A DNA stretch of 64,000 bases from Hyphomicrobiales bacterium (GCA_017305715.1 JAFKKG010000015.1:186001-250000), one strand, 5' to 3'. Positions 46,263 to 56,162 are shown, numbered from the stretch's first letter. Program-made: numbers and translations. The notes: generated by a model from the letters alone, not told the origin.

Positions 46263-47084
46263 GACCTTCTCCAACTGCTTCGCGATCGCGCGCAGATCCA
46301 GCCAGCTCATCCGCTTGTAGGACGGCGAACGCAGCAGATAGGCCGGGTGGAATGTCGCGAGTGCGCGGATGGTGCGGGTGCCGGTGTCGTAATCGAACCA
46401 TTTGCCGCGGGTCTTCATGATGCCCTCGCGGGTCGACAGCAGCGTCTGCGTCGAGGGATTGCCGAGCGTCACCAGCACGTCGGGATTGACCAGTTCGATC
46501 TGCCGCTGGATGAACGGCAGGCATATCTGCGTCTCCTGGGGCGTCGGCGTGCGGTTGCCGGGCGGCCGCCATGGAATCACGTTGGCAATATAGGCCTTGC
46601 TGCGGTCGAGCCCGATCGCTGACATCATGCGGTCGAGCAGTTTGCCGGAACGGCCGACGAACGGCAGCCCCTCGATATCCTCGTCGCGTCCGGGCGCCTC
46701 GCCGACGAACATGATGCGCGCTTGCGGATTGCCGTCGGCGAACACCAGCCGTGTCGCGGTGTGTTTCAGCGCGCAGCCGTCGAAATTCTCAAGGAGCGCG
46801 CGCAGCGCCTCCAGCGATGGCGCGGTCCGTGCGGCCTCCCGTGCAGAGGCGATGGCGGCTTCGGGCGCGGGTGCCGTTTCGCTGCGCGAAACTGACGGCG
46901 CCGCCGCGGGCGTCTCCCGGACCAGCCGTTGTGCGGCAATTTCCCGGGGGGCGGCGATGGTAGCGCTGTCCGGCTCGGCCAGCCGGTCGACCGGCTCGTC
47001 GGCGAGCGCGCAATCGACCCCGGCCTCCAGATAAAAGGCCAGCAATTGCTTAACAGTAGGGGCGGGTTCGGGCGCGAGAGGCAT
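46251..47084 (-). CDS. Uracil-DNA glycosylase (family 4-like)
   Basis: The protein has 277 residues. The first 90 are an Ala/Pro-rich extension. The catalytic part has [36 protein letters not shown] and the C-terminal HPAYLLRSP. These are motifs of family 4 enzymes. Only some of the cluster cysteines of classical family 4 are visible (GCALKHTA and ICLPF), which is usual in this alphaproteobacterial group. It removes uracil from DNA. The stop codon lies inside repeat F. Confidence 0.92.
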   Translation of the reverse strand: MPLAPEPAPTVKQLLAFYLEAGVDCALADEPVDRLAEPDSATIAAPREIAAQRLVRETPAAAPSVSRSETAPAPEAAIASAREAARTAPSLEALRALLENFDGCALKHTATRLVFADGNPQARIMFVGEAPGRDEDIEGLPFVGRSGKLLDRMMSAIGLDRSKAYIANVIPWRPPGNRTPTPQETQICLPFIQRQIELVNPDVLVTLGNPSTQTLLSTREGIMKTRGKWFDYDTGTRTIRALATFHPAYLLRSPSYKRMSWLDLRAIAKQLEKVSSS

Positions 47085-47211
47085 CGCTCCTATCTAGGAT
47101 GTATTTGGTCGCCGCGAAACGCCTGAGATTTCATTTCCATGGTTGTTCTCGACGCAAAAATCGGAAACAAACAAAGCTTAGAGCCGTTCTCAATTGGGCT
47201 GAGACCAGAAC

Positions 47212-48870
47212 ATGAGCACCGAAGAACTACCGCCGCGTGAGTCCATGGAATTTGACGTCGTGATCGTCGGCGCAGGGCCGGCAGGCCTGTCGGCTGCGAT
47301 CCGGCTCAAACAGCTCAACGCCGATCTCAACATCGTCGTGGTGGAGAAGGGTTCCGAAGTCGGCGCGCATATTCTGTCGGGCGCGGTGATCGATCCGGTC
47401 TCGCTCGACAAGCTGATTCCGGACTGGCGCGAGGACGCCGATTGCCCGCTGAAGACCCAGGTCACGCAAGACCGCTTCTACTGGGCGACGGAGCAGGGCT
47501 GGTTCCGCCTGCCGAACTTCATCATGCCGCCGCTGATGTATAATCATCACTGCTACATCGGCTCGCTCGGCAATGTCTGCCGCTGGCTGGCGCCGAAGGC
47601 CGAAGCGCTCGGCATCGAGATCTATCCGGGCTTCGCCGCCGCCGAAGTGCTCTATGACGACAAGGGCGCGGTGCGGGGCATTGCGACCGGCGACATGGGC
47701 ATCGCCAAGGACGGTAGCCACAAGGATTCGTTCACCCGCGGCATGGAACTGCTCGGCAAATACACGCTGTTCGCCGAAGGCGCGCGCGGCTCGTTGTCGA
47801 AGCAGTTGATCGCCAAGTACCAGCTCGATGCCAATAGCGAGCCGCCGAAGTTCGGCATCGGGCTTAAGGAAGTCTGGCAGATCGATCCGGAGAAGCACAA
47901 GAAGGGACGGGTGCAGCACACGCTCGGATGGCCGCTGAACGACAAGACGGGTGGCGGCTCGTTCCTCTATCACTACGACGACAACCGGGTCGCGGTCGGC
48001 TTTGTCGTGCATCTGAACTACAACGACCCGTATCTGTCGCCGTTCGAGGAATTCCAGCGCATCAAGACTCATCCCGATATCCGCGAGTTGTTCGAAGGCG
48101 GCAAGCGGCTGGCCTACGGCGCGCGCGCCATCACCGAGGGCGGCTACCAGTCGGTGCCGCGGCTCTGTTTCCCGGGCGGTGCGCTGATCGGCTGCGCTGC
48201 GGGCTTCGTCAACGTGCCGCGCATCAAGGGCGTCCACAATGCGATGGGCTCGGGCATGCTCGCCGCCGAGCATGTCGCAGCCGCGCTCGGCTCCGGACGG
48301 GCCAATGATGAACTCGTCGAGTATGAGAACGCCTGGCGTTCGTCTGCGATCGGCAAGGACCTGTTCAAGGTCCGCAATGCCAAGCCGTTGCTGTCGAAGT
48401 TCGGCAACCTGCTCGGAACGGTACTTTCCGGCTTCGACATGTGGTGCAACACGCTCGGCTTCTCGCTGTTCGGCACCCAGTCGCATGCCAAGCCGGATCG
48501 CAAGACGCTCGATCCGTCCAAGCAGCACCAGCCGATCGCCTATCCGAAGCCGGACGGCAAGATCACCTTCGACAAGCTTTCGTCAGTGTTCCTGTCCAAC
48601 ACCAACCATGAGGAGGACCAGCCGGTTCACCTCAAGGTCGCCGACATGAACCTGCAGAAGACCAGCGAGCACGACGTGTTCGCCGGCCCCTCCAACCGCT
48701 ATTGCCCGGCCGGCGTCTACGAATGGGTCGAGGAGGCCTCAGGTCCGCGCTTCCAGATCAACGCTCAGAACTGTGTCCACTGCAAAACCTGCGACGTGAA
48801 GGACCCGAACGGCAACATTACGTGGGTTCCGCCGGAGGGCGGCGGCGGGCCCAATTACGAGGCCATGTGA
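47212..48870 (+). CDS. Electron transfer flavoprotein-ubiquinone oxidoreductase
   Basis: The protein has 552 residues. The FAD motif is DVVIVGAGPAGLSAAIRL, membrane-associated segments follow mid-protein, and a C-terminal 4Fe-4S cluster is bound by CPAGVYEW and CVHCKTCDVKDP. It passes electrons from ETF, reduced by acyl-CoA and other dehydrogenases, to ubiquinone, and so feeds the cytochrome bc1 complex. Full normal length. It is divergent from the glycosylase gene across 127 bp. Confidence 0.96.
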   Translation: MSTEELPPRESMEFDVVIVGAGPAGLSAAIRLKQLNADLNIVVVEKGSEVGAHILSGAVIDPVSLDKLIPDWREDADCPLKTQVTQDRFYWATEQGWFRLPNFIMPPLMYNHHCYIGSLGNVCRWLAPKAEALGIEIYPGFAAAEVLYDDKGAVRGIATGDMGIAKDGSHKDSFTRGMELLGKYTLFAEGARGSLSKQLIAKYQLDANSEPPKFGIGLKEVWQIDPEKHKKGRVQHTLGWPLNDKTGGGSFLYHYDDNRVAVGFVVHLNYNDPYLSPFEEFQRIKTHPDIRELFEGGKRLAYGARAITEGGYQSVPRLCFPGGALIGCAAGFVNVPRIKGVHNAMGSGMLAAEHVAAALGSGRANDELVEYENAWRSSAIGKDLFKVRNAKPLLSKFGNLLGTVLSGFDMWCNTLGFSLFGTQSHAKPDRKTLDPSKQHQPIAYPKPDGKITFDKLSSVFLSNTNHEEDQPVHLKVADMNLQKTSEHDVFAGPSNRYCPAGVYEWVEEASGPRFQINAQNCVHCKTCDVKDPNGNITWVPPEGGGGPNYEAM

Positions 48871-49178
48871 CCGGCTGATGTGACCACGATCACGTGAGTT
48901 CTAGGCGAATGCCTGCCGAGTGGACCGGGTAATGCCGGCACCGGCCACGATACCGCCACAGTGCGAGCGTCTTCCGGGGCCCATGGGCCAAATCGGCGGG
49001 ATCACGGGATCATTGGCGGCTTCGGGGGGCTGCTGCCACTCGATTCGCCAGCCCGAATCCTTGCGGTTGAACGCCAAAAGCGGCATTGTCGCCACGCCTT
49101 GATGCCGCCGCGTCTGTCCGCATTCGAGAGCGAGCGAGAAGAATCCTGCCACAAATCCTTGGAGCTAGGCGAACCGTG
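48871..49178. other. 308-bp intergenic region before the TPR gene
   Basis: It contains one CRP/FNR-like palindrome (48879-48894, TGTGACCACGATCACG) directly after the ETF oxidoreductase stop. Otherwise I see no gene or repeat. The downstream end holds the TPR gene's ribosome binding site. Confidence 0.5.
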
Positions 49179-50960
49179 ATGCTTTCCACTCGTTTCAATC
49201 GCTGGACGATCGCCGCCGTTGCCGTCGCTGCCCTGGCCTCGCCCGGCACGCTGCTGGCGCAGACCCCCGAACACACCGGCGACAATTCGGCGCAGTTTCC
49301 CAGCAAGGCCGATCTGAAATCGCTGACCACCGCGGGCAGCTATCTTGCCGCCCGCCATGCCAGCGTCGAACGCGACGCCAATTCGGCTGCGGCGTTCTAT
49401 CGCTCGGCACTGCGTACCGATCCGAAGAACAACGAGCTGCTCGACCGCGCCTTCATCTCTTCGCTGGCCGACGGCGACATCGACGAGGCGGTCAAGCTCG
49501 CCGACCGCATTCTGACGATGGACAAGTCCAACCGCGTGGCCCGGCTGGTCGTCGGCGTCCGCGACCTCAAGCAGAAGAAATACGCGACCGCGCAAATCAA
49601 CATCAATCAGTCGATCCGCGGACCGATCACCGATCTGGTTGCGACGTTGCTGTCGGGCTGGGCCAGCTTCGGCGCCGGCGATTCCAAGACGGCGGTCGCC
49701 AATATCGACAAGCTGACCGGTCCGGAATGGTATCCGATCTTCAAGGATCTCCACGCCGGCATGATCCTGGAACTCGCGAACAGGGAAAAGGACGCCGGTG
49801 CGCGATTCGAGCGCGCCTACAAGCTCGACGATTCCATGCTGCGGGTGTCTGACGCGTACGGGCGCTGGCTGTCGCGCAACAAGGACTCGGCATCCGCGAT
49901 CGGCATCTACGAGACGTTCGACAAGAAGCTGCCGCGGCATCCGCTGGTACAGGAAGCGCTGCGCGAGACGCGGGCCGGCAAGAAGCTGCCGCCGCTGATC
50001 GAATCGGCGCAGGCTGGCGCGGCCGAGGCCTTGTACGGCATCGGCGCGACGCTCACCCGCCGCGGCGGCGAGGATCTGGCGCTGGTCTATCTGCAACTCG
50101 CGCTTTATCTGCAGCCCAACCATCCGCTGGCGCTGCTGTCGCTGGCCGACCTCTATGAGTCGGTGAAGAAGCCTTCGATGGCGATCAAGGTCTATGAGCG
50201 GATGCCGGCGAATTCGCCGCTCAAGCGCAATGCCCAGATCCAGCTCGCGACCAATCTCGACGCCGCCGACCGCAGCGAACAGGCCATCAAGATCCTCAAG
50301 GACGTCACCGCCGAAGACCCCAAGGATATCGAAGCCATCATGGCGCTCGGCAATATCGAGCGTGGCCGCAAGAAATTCGCCGATTGCTCGCTCACCTATT
50401 CGAAGGCCATCGATGTGACGCCCGGCCTGACCGACAAGAACACCTGGGTCACCTACTACTATCGCGGCATTTGCGAGGAGCGCTCCAAGCAGTGGAGCAA
50501 GGCCGAGGCCGACATGCGCAAGGCGCTCGAGCTGCAGCCCGAGCAGCCGCATGTGCTGAACTATCTCGGCTATTCCTGGATCGATCAGGGCATCAATCTC
50601 GACGAAGGCATGAAGATGATCAAGCGCGCCGTCGACCAGCGTCCCGACGACGGCTACATCGTCGACTCGCTGGGCTGGGCGTATTACCGCATCGGCAATT
50701 TCGAAGACGCGGTGAAGAACCTCGAGCGCGCGATCGATCTCAAACCCGAGGATCCCACCATCAACGACCATCTCGGCGACGCCTATTGGCGCGTCGGCCG
50801 CACCCTCGAAGCCAAATTCCAGTGGGCCCATGCCCGTGACCTGAAGCCCGAGCCGGATGAATTGCCGAAGATCGAGGCCAAGATTGCCAACGGCCTGCCT
50901 GAGGACACGTCGTCTGCGGCTTCCGCCGACAAGAAAAAAGAAGACGACAAGGGCGGCTAG
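49179..50960 (+). CDS. Exported tetratricopeptide-repeat protein
   Basis: The protein has 593 residues. A signal peptide (MLSTRFNRWTIAAVAVAALA ... LLAQ) is followed by about ten TPR-like helical pairs covering residues 60-570, and a Lys-rich tail (DKKKEDDKGG). The closest type is the BTAD/TPR outer-envelope lipoprotein-like family, but no lipobox Cys is present. It may scaffold an envelope complex. GGAG lies eleven bases before the GTG/ATG pair. It is followed by ispE after 33 bp. Confidence 0.85.
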   Translation: MLSTRFNRWTIAAVAVAALASPGTLLAQTPEHTGDNSAQFPSKADLKSLTTAGSYLAARHASVERDANSAAAFYRSALRTDPKNNELLDRAFISSLADGDIDEAVKLADRILTMDKSNRVARLVVGVRDLKQKKYATAQININQSIRGPITDLVATLLSGWASFGAGDSKTAVANIDKLTGPEWYPIFKDLHAGMILELANREKDAGARFERAYKLDDSMLRVSDAYGRWLSRNKDSASAIGIYETFDKKLPRHPLVQEALRETRAGKKLPPLIESAQAGAAEALYGIGATLTRRGGEDLALVYLQLALYLQPNHPLALLSLADLYESVKKPSMAIKVYERMPANSPLKRNAQIQLATNLDAADRSEQAIKILKDVTAEDPKDIEAIMALGNIERGRKKFADCSLTYSKAIDVTPGLTDKNTWVTYYYRGICEERSKQWSKAEADMRKALELQPEQPHVLNYLGYSWIDQGINLDEGMKMIKRAVDQRPDDGYIVDSLGWAYYRIGNFEDAVKNLERAIDLKPEDPTINDHLGDAYWRVGRTLEAKFQWAHARDLKPEPDELPKIEAKIANGLPEDTSSAASADKKKEDDKGG

Positions 50961-50993
50961 CCGATCGGAAGGCTTTGGGGGGCGTGTTCGGTA

Positions 50994-51878
50994 ATGCCGG
51001 CGTTGATCGATGAGGGGCGTGCCAAGGTCAACCTGACCTTGCGGGTGGTTGGCCGCCGCGCCGACGGCTTTCATGACCTGGAAAGCGTGGTGGCGTTTGC
51101 CGACTGCGCCGATCGGCTGACGTTGACGCCAGGTCCCGAGCTGACCTTGCAGATGTCCGGACCGCTGGCGCAGGCCTGCGGCGAGACGTCGGACAACCTG
51201 GTGCTGAAAGCGACGCGTCTGCTGGCTGAGCGCGTGCCGGGCCTGAAGGCCGGCCATTTCACGCTCGACAAGGTGCTGCCGGTCGCGGCGGGGATCGGCG
51301 GCGGCTCGGCGGATGCCGCGGCCGCGCTTCGGCTCCTGGCAAAACTGAACGGGCTGTCACTCGATGACGAACGGCTGCTTGAGGTGGCGCTCGCCACCGG
51401 CGCCGACGTGCCGGTCTGCCTTGCCTCGCGCGCCTGCGACATGACCGGGGTGGGCGATACCCTGACGCCGCTCAGTCTGCCGATCATGCCATGCGTGATG
51501 ATCAACCCCTGCGTTCCCGTTCCGACCAAGGACGTGTTCAAGGCGCTCGGTCTGCGCAACGGTGAATTGCTGGTCGGCGCCACCGACGTCTTCCGCGGCA
51601 CCGACTGGCCGGAAGCGGGCGCCTCGGTCGAAGACTGGGTCGAAGTGCTGGCCGCCGGCACCAATGATCTGGAGGCGCCGGCGATGCGCATCCAGCCGGT
51701 CATCGGTGAAGTGATAGCTGCCCTCAACGCCACCAATGGTGCCTGGCTGGCGCGGATGTCGGGCTCGGGCGCGACCTGTTTTGCGATCTATGAAAACACC
51801 GCCGAAGCCGGCCGTGCCGCTGAGAAAATCCGGCGCGATCATCCCGCCTGGTGGGTGCACGCGGGCACGCTGAGCTAA
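50994..51878 (+). CDS. ispE: 4-(cytidine 5'-diphospho)-2-C-methyl-D-erythritol kinase
   Basis: The protein has 294 residues. The GHMP-kinase ATP loop is VLPVAAGIGGGSADAAAALR, the start is EGRAKVNLTLRVVGRRADGFH, and the C-terminal ARMSGSGATCFAIYE completes the site. It phosphorylates CDP-methylerythritol in the MEP pathway to isoprenoids. Its stop overlaps the stop of the convergent LysE gene, and the polyprenyl synthase that uses the product lies just beyond. Confidence 0.95.
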   Translation: MPALIDEGRAKVNLTLRVVGRRADGFHDLESVVAFADCADRLTLTPGPELTLQMSGPLAQACGETSDNLVLKATRLLAERVPGLKAGHFTLDKVLPVAAGIGGGSADAAAALRLLAKLNGLSLDDERLLEVALATGADVPVCLASRACDMTGVGDTLTPLSLPIMPCVMINPCVPVPTKDVFKALGLRNGELLVGATDVFRGTDWPEAGASVEDWVEVLAAGTNDLEAPAMRIQPVIGEVIAALNATNGAWLARMSGSGATCFAIYENTAEAGRAAEKIRRDHPAWWVHAGTLS

Positions 51879-52507
51879 TTCGCGGCGGGCCGCCGTACCA
51901 GCGCCAGCGAGATGCCAAGCCCGGCGATGAACAGCCCCGAGCCCTGCCGCAGGCGTTGAAGCAGATGCGGTCGTCGCACGAGGCCCGCGCGCGCGGTCGC
52001 CGCCATCATCGCCACGACGACATCAGCGAGCGTGTTGAGCAAAACCGAGATCAGGCCGAGCGCTGCGAATTGCAGGGCGGGGTGGGCGCCGGCGGTGTCG
52101 ATGAACTGCGGAATGAACGCCAGGAAGAACGCCGCGGTCTTCGGATTGAGGGCTTCGACCAGAACGCCCTCCCGAAACGCCTGCGGCGCGCCGACCGGGC
52201 TGATCGCTTCCGGCATTGCTTGCCGGCCCTCGCGAAACGTCCGGACGCCGAGCCAGATCAGATAGAGCGCACCGGCGAATTTGAGTGCGGTGAATAGTTC
52301 CGCGCTGGCCAGGATGATCGCTGACACCCCAAACGCGCCCGCGAGGACATGAACCAGCCCGCCAAGCGCGGTCCCCAATGTCGAGGCGATGCCGGTTTTA
52401 CAGCCGCCCGACAGCGTCCTCGCCGCGACGTAAAACATTCCGGGGCCGGGGATTGCGGCGATGATCAGGGCGGCAGCAAGGAACAGCGAAAAATTCGTAC
52501 CGTTCAT
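51875..52507 (-). CDS. LysE family translocator
   Basis: The protein has 210 residues with about six membrane helices. AALIIAAIPGPGMFYVAART and the GGCKTGIASTLGTALG segment are typical of LysE/RhtB exporters of amino acids or similar small molecules. Substrate unknown. Its ATG directly abuts the stop of the polyprenyl synthase gene, so its translation is probably coupled to it. Confidence 0.9.
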   Translation of the reverse strand: MNGTNFSLFLAAALIIAAIPGPGMFYVAARTLSGGCKTGIASTLGTALGGLVHVLAGAFGVSAIILASAELFTALKFAGALYLIWLGVRTFREGRQAMPEAISPVGAPQAFREGVLVEALNPKTAAFFLAFIPQFIDTAGAHPALQFAALGLISVLLNTLADVVVAMMAATARAGLVRRPHLLQRLRQGSGLFIAGLGISLALVRRPAAN

Positions 52508-53518
52508 CTAGTGCGATCTTGCCAGGCAGAACGCGACGACCTGCTCCAGGGCGGTCTTCATCGGCGAGGCCGGAAACAGCGCCAGCGCATCGACGGCCAT
52601 CGCGCCGTAATGATGGGCGCGGCTGACCGTGTCTTCCAGCGCGCGATGCTTGGTCATCAGCCCGATGGCGTGATCGAGATCGTTGGCGCCGATCTCGCCG
52701 CGCTCCAGCGCCTTGACCCAGAAGGCGCGTTCGCTGGCGTTGCCGCGGCGGAACGCCAGCACCACCGGCAGCGTGATCTTGCCCTCGCGGAAGTCGTCAC
52801 CGACATTCTTGCCGAGCTTTGCCGATTTGCCGCCATAGTCCAGCACGTCGTCGACCAGTTGGAAGGCGATACCGAGATTCATGCCGACCGAGCGGCAGGC
52901 GGTCTGCTCGGCCTTCGGCCGGTTGGCGATCACGGGGCCGACTTCGCAGGCCGCGGCGAACAGTTCAGCGGTCTTGCCGCGGATGACGGCGAGATATTCG
53001 TCCTCGGTGGTCGCGGTGTTCTTGGCCGCCGCGAGTTGCATCACCTCGCCCTCGGCGATGGTGGCGGCCGCCGAGGACAGGATGTCGAGCGCGCGCAGCG
53101 AGCCGACCTCGACCATCATGCGAAAGGCCTGGCCGAGCAGGAAGTCGCCGACCAGCACGCTAGCCTCGTTGCCCCACAGCATCCGTGCTGACAATTTGCC
53201 GCGCCGCAATTCGCTCTCGTCGACCACGTCGTCATGCAGCAGGGTTGCGGTGTGCATGAACTCGACGGACGCGGCGAGCTTGATATGGCCGTCGCCGGAA
53301 TAGCCAGTGAGGCCGGCCATCGCCAGCGTCAGCATCGGGCGCAGCCGTTTTCCCCCGGAGGAGATCAGATGGTTGGCGACCTCGGGGATCATGGTGACTT
53401 CCGACCCGGTCCGCGACAGGATCGTGGCGTTGACCCGCTCCATGTCGGCGGCGACGAGCCCGACCAGCTCATCGATCGACGCGTTGGACGGGCTTTCGAA
53501 GGGTACAATAACCGCCAC
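52508..53518 (-). CDS. Polyprenyl synthetase family protein (probable octaprenyl/decaprenyl-PP synthase)
   Basis: The protein has 336 residues from GTG 53518. The two Asp-rich motifs are LLHDDVVDES and FQLVDDVLDYGG, and GGKRLRPMLTLAMAG is the isoprenoid-binding start. It elongates farnesyl diphosphate with IPP to the ubiquinone side chain. The chain length cannot be read. I start at GTG 53518 because GGAG lies five bases upstream. It is divergent from DUF2007. Confidence 0.93.
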   Translation of the reverse strand: MAVIVPFESPSNASIDELVGLVAADMERVNATILSRTGSEVTMIPEVANHLISSGGKRLRPMLTLAMAGLTGYSGDGHIKLAASVEFMHTATLLHDDVVDESELRRGKLSARMLWGNEASVLVGDFLLGQAFRMMVEVGSLRALDILSSAAATIAEGEVMQLAAAKNTATTEDEYLAVIRGKTAELFAAACEVGPVIANRPKAEQTACRSVGMNLGIAFQLVDDVLDYGGKSAKLGKNVGDDFREGKITLPVVLAFRRGNASERAFWVKALERGEIGANDLDHAIGLMTKHRALEDTVSRAHHYGAMAVDALALFPASPMKTALEQVVAFCLARSH

Positions 53519-53650
53519 GCGGGTCTCCAAATCTGGCCAATTCGCACTATCCTCAACTACAATAGAAAGTGCAGGCTGACGCGGCAAGGGCACGAAGCGG
53601 TTGACATCGGCGGCCCACCCCTCGGACGGACCGGTAAAGGAGAACGCGAA

Positions 53651-53881
53651 TTGCGGGAATTGGTTCGGACCAACGATATTGTGCTGGTTTCCGCGGTCGG
53701 CGCGCTGCTCGATGGCGCCAATATTCATCATCTGGTGCTGGACCAGAACATGAGCGTCATCGAGGGATCGCTGGGCGTCCTGCCCCGCCGTATCCTGGTC
53801 CATGAGGACGATAATCGCGAGGCGCGCCAGCTGTTGGCCGATGCCGGCCTTGCCCACGAATTGCGGGCCGAGGAATCGTGA
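53651..53881 (+). CDS. DUF2007 domain-containing protein
   Basis: The protein has 76 residues from TTG at 53651. It reads MRELVRTNDIVLVSAVGALL, then ANIHHLVLDQNMSVIEGS, the DUF2007 (GlnB-like fold) pattern. AAAGGAGAA precedes the TTG at good distance, so the rare start is supported; the frame upstream is a shadow of the antisense strand. It overlaps the methyltransferase gene by 4 bp. Function unknown. Confidence 0.85.
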   Translation: MRELVRTNDIVLVSAVGALLDGANIHHLVLDQNMSVIEGSLGVLPRRILVHEDDNREARQLLADAGLAHELRAEES

Positions 53882-54648
53882 TCATCAAGCCCGCCCTCGA
53901 CGTCACCGAGGACGCGTTCCTCGGCGGCAGCTTGCGCTTGCGGCAATTGAAAGCGGGCCACCGCGCCGGTCACGATGCCATGCTGCTGGCGGCGGCGACG
54001 CCGGCGCGACCGGGCGATCGCGTGGCCGATCTCGGCGCGGGTGTCGGCGCCGCAGGGCTGGCGGTGGTGCGGCGCGTAGCCGAAATCGATCTGGTGCTGG
54101 TCGAGTTGGATGCTGACCTTGCTGGCCTTGCGCGAGCCAACGCGGATGCCAATGCGCTTGCGGCCGACGTGATCGTACTCGACGTCGAAGCGGCCGCGGA
54201 TGCCTTCGCCGCCGCCAATTTGCTTCCGGACAGCGTCGATGTCGTATTGATGAATCCGCCGTTCAACGATGCCGCTCGGCATCGCGTCTCGCCGGACCGC
54301 GCGCGCGGCATTGCGCATGTCGCGACATCCACCACGCTTTCGAACTGGATTCACGCCAGCCGGCGCATCCTCAAATCCCGGGGCATGCTCACGCTGATCT
54401 GGCGCGCCGACGGGATTGCCGAGGTGCTGGCGGCGCTCGATCACGGTTTTGGCAGCCTGGAAATCCTGCCGGTTCACGGTGATGTGAAGGCGCCCGCCAA
54501 CCGTGTGCTGGTTCGCGCCACCAAGGGTGGCCGCGCGCCGACGCGAATTCACGCCGGCCTGATGCTCAATGATGAGTCAGGCGTGCCTAATAAACAGGTG
54601 CAGGAGATTTTGGCGGGAAGGGGGGCGTTGCCGCTGGCCACCCCGTAG
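53878..54648 (+). CDS. TrmN6-like N6-adenine methyltransferase
   Basis: The protein has 256 residues. SAM motif I is VADLGAGVGAAGLAVV and motif IV is VLMNPPFND, the NPPF signature of N6-adenine methyltransferases. The closest well-known relative is the tRNA1(Val) A37 N6-methyltransferase, which is an inference from the motif and length. It is coupled to the DUF2007 gene and converges with the small membrane ORF. Confidence 0.87.
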   Translation: MIIKPALDVTEDAFLGGSLRLRQLKAGHRAGHDAMLLAAATPARPGDRVADLGAGVGAAGLAVVRRVAEIDLVLVELDADLAGLARANADANALAADVIVLDVEAAADAFAAANLLPDSVDVVLMNPPFNDAARHRVSPDRARGIAHVATSTTLSNWIHASRRILKSRGMLTLIWRADGIAEVLAALDHGFGSLEILPVHGDVKAPANRVLVRATKGGRAPTRIHAGLMLNDESGVPNKQVQEILAGRGALPLATP

Positions 54649-54709
54649 GGGCGGCCCAAAAGACTTGTTGTTTCGCTCGGGTCTTGAGCGCTGCGGGAAG
54701 CGTAAATGC

Positions 54710-54808
54710 TTACTGCGGAAGGGTTTCCGACTGCCGTTTCGGCGCCGAAGTAAAGTGAACCGCGGTCAGGATGGTGCCGATCAGCATTATCAGCAGGTAG
54801 ATTTTCAT
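54710..54808 (-). CDS. 32-residue membrane miniprotein
   Basis: The frame encodes MKIYLLIMLIGTILTAVHFT and then SAPKRQSETLPQ. It has a single hydrophobic helix with a short polar tail. CGGAGAG lies five bases ahead of the ATG, a good ribosome binding site. It lies in the 297-bp gap between the methyltransferase gene and the S49 peptidase gene, on the opposite strand. No family recognised; a real gene is likely but not proven. Confidence 0.6.
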   Translation of the reverse strand: MKIYLLIMLIGTILTAVHFTSAPKRQSETLPQ

Positions 54809-54945
54809 GTCACTCTCCGCTGCGCCATTGCAGCCGTAACGGCCAGATTGCAAAAGGTGTCTGCAAAAGGCGTTCCGGCCTCAGTTCGTTCCCGGTCTTC
54901 CAATGACAGTGGCGTGATAAAAAATGGTTAATTCGAGGTAACGGC

Positions 54946-55857
54946 ATGAATGAACAAATTAGTGATCGCAAGGGCGTGCCGGGCTTCGTCGAGCGGCTGA
55001 AGGAATTGTTGCCGGCCAGATTCCGGCGCGGGGCAGCGGTCGTGCCGGTGGTGCGATTGTCCGGCGTGATCGGGGCAGTAACGCCGCTGCGGCCGGGCAT
55101 GTCGCTGGCCGGCGTGGCCAAGACCCTCGAACGCGCGTTCGGGACCAGGAATGCCAAGGCGGTGGCGCTGGTGATCAATTCGCCCGGCGGCTCGCCGGTG
55201 CAATCGCGCCAGATCTTCCTGCGGATCCGCCAGCTCGCCGCGGAAAAGAATTTGCCGGTGCTGGTGTTCGTCGAGGACGTCGCCGCATCCGGTGGCTACA
55301 TGATCGCCTGCGCCGGTGACGAGATTTTCTGCGATCCGTCCTCGATCCTGGGTTCGATCGGCGTGGTCGGCGGCGGCTTTGGCTTCCAGGAACTGATCAG
55401 GAAAATCGGCGTCGAGCGGCGGCTCTATACGGCGGGTGCCCATAAGGCGACGCTCGATCCGTTCCTCCCCGAAAACCCCGACGACGTGGCGCGTCTGAAA
55501 TCGCTTCAGCGCGAGATCCACGCCATCTTTATCGGCCTGGTCAAGCAGAGCCGCGGCAGCCGCCTCAAGGGCGCCGACGACGCGCTGTTCACCGGCGAAT
55601 ATTGGGCCGGCGAGACGTCGGTATCGCTGGGCCTGGCGGACGCGATCGGCGATCTGCGTTCGACACTGCGCGCCCGCTATGGCGACAAGGTGCTGACGCC
55701 GGTGATCGCGCCGGCCAGCGGGATGCTGTCCGGCCTGCTCGGCCGGCGTTCGCCGGGGGCGGGCGCCATGGGCTTGCTCGATGGGTTCGGGGGATTGCCG
55801 GACGATCTGATTTCCGCGCTCGAAACCAGGGCGATTTGGGCCAAATTCGGGTTCTAG
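54946..55857 (+). CDS. S49 family peptidase (SppA-like)
   Basis: The protein has 303 residues. The serine-lysine dyad lies in [20 protein letters not shown] (Ser) and [16 protein letters not shown] (Lys), the order of the 36-kDa SppA type. [15 protein letters not shown] is the oxyanion region. No long N-terminal membrane helix is seen. It digests signal-peptide remnants or membrane peptides. The small protein at 55971 follows. Confidence 0.93.
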   Translation: MNEQISDRKGVPGFVERLKELLPARFRRGAAVVPVVRLSGVIGAVTPLRPGMSLAGVAKTLERAFGTRNAKAVALVINSPGGSPVQSRQIFLRIRQLAAEKNLPVLVFVEDVAASGGYMIACAGDEIFCDPSSILGSIGVVGGGFGFQELIRKIGVERRLYTAGAHKATLDPFLPENPDDVARLKSLQREIHAIFIGLVKQSRGSRLKGADDALFTGEYWAGETSVSLGLADAIGDLRSTLRARYGDKVLTPVIAPASGMLSGLLGRRSPGAGAMGLLDGFGGLPDDLISALETRAIWAKFGF

Positions 55858-55970
55858 CGCCAGCAAACCCGCGCCATTTAGTCCTAAAGGCGGGAATTGC
55901 GGTGCGGCCCGGTCTGCGCGAGAATGCACTTATTGGGGGCGTGACCGACGTGAACGACAAGGATCGACCG

Positions 55971-56162
55971 ATGCCACCGTTGATCGCATTCGCAGGGGCC
56001 CTGGGTGGGCTCGCCGTGGTCCGCTGGGCTTACAAGACCGCCGTCCGGATCAACCGGGAGCTGGAAGAGGCGCGCATGGAACGCGTCGCCGAGGCCGCCC
56101 GCTCGGGCGAAATTCCGACCCTGCGCCGGGACCCCGTGACGGGGGCCTATCGACCGGGTTAG
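55971..56162 (+). CDS. Small single-helix protein of unknown function
   Basis: The protein has 63 residues. [20 protein letters not shown] is a hydrophobic start, followed by a charged helix ([20 protein letters not shown]) and an end [10 protein letters not shown] that I recognise from small conserved rhizobial proteins. AAGGAT lies seven bases before the ATG; GTG starts at 55941 and 55950 are also in frame. Probably co-transcribed with the S49 gene. Confidence 0.72.
   Translation: MPPLIAFAGALGGLAVVRWAYKTAVRINRELEEARMERVAEAARSGEIPTLRRDPVTGAYRPG

Noticed and set aside
47227-48528. 433-residue minus-strand frame opposite the ETF-ubiquinone oxidoreductase
   Set aside because: The plus-strand gene has FAD and 4Fe-4S motifs; the antisense frame has none.
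49002-51257. 751-residue minus-strand frame across the TPR gene and ispE
   Set aside because: It is antisense to two well-supported genes and shows no domain.
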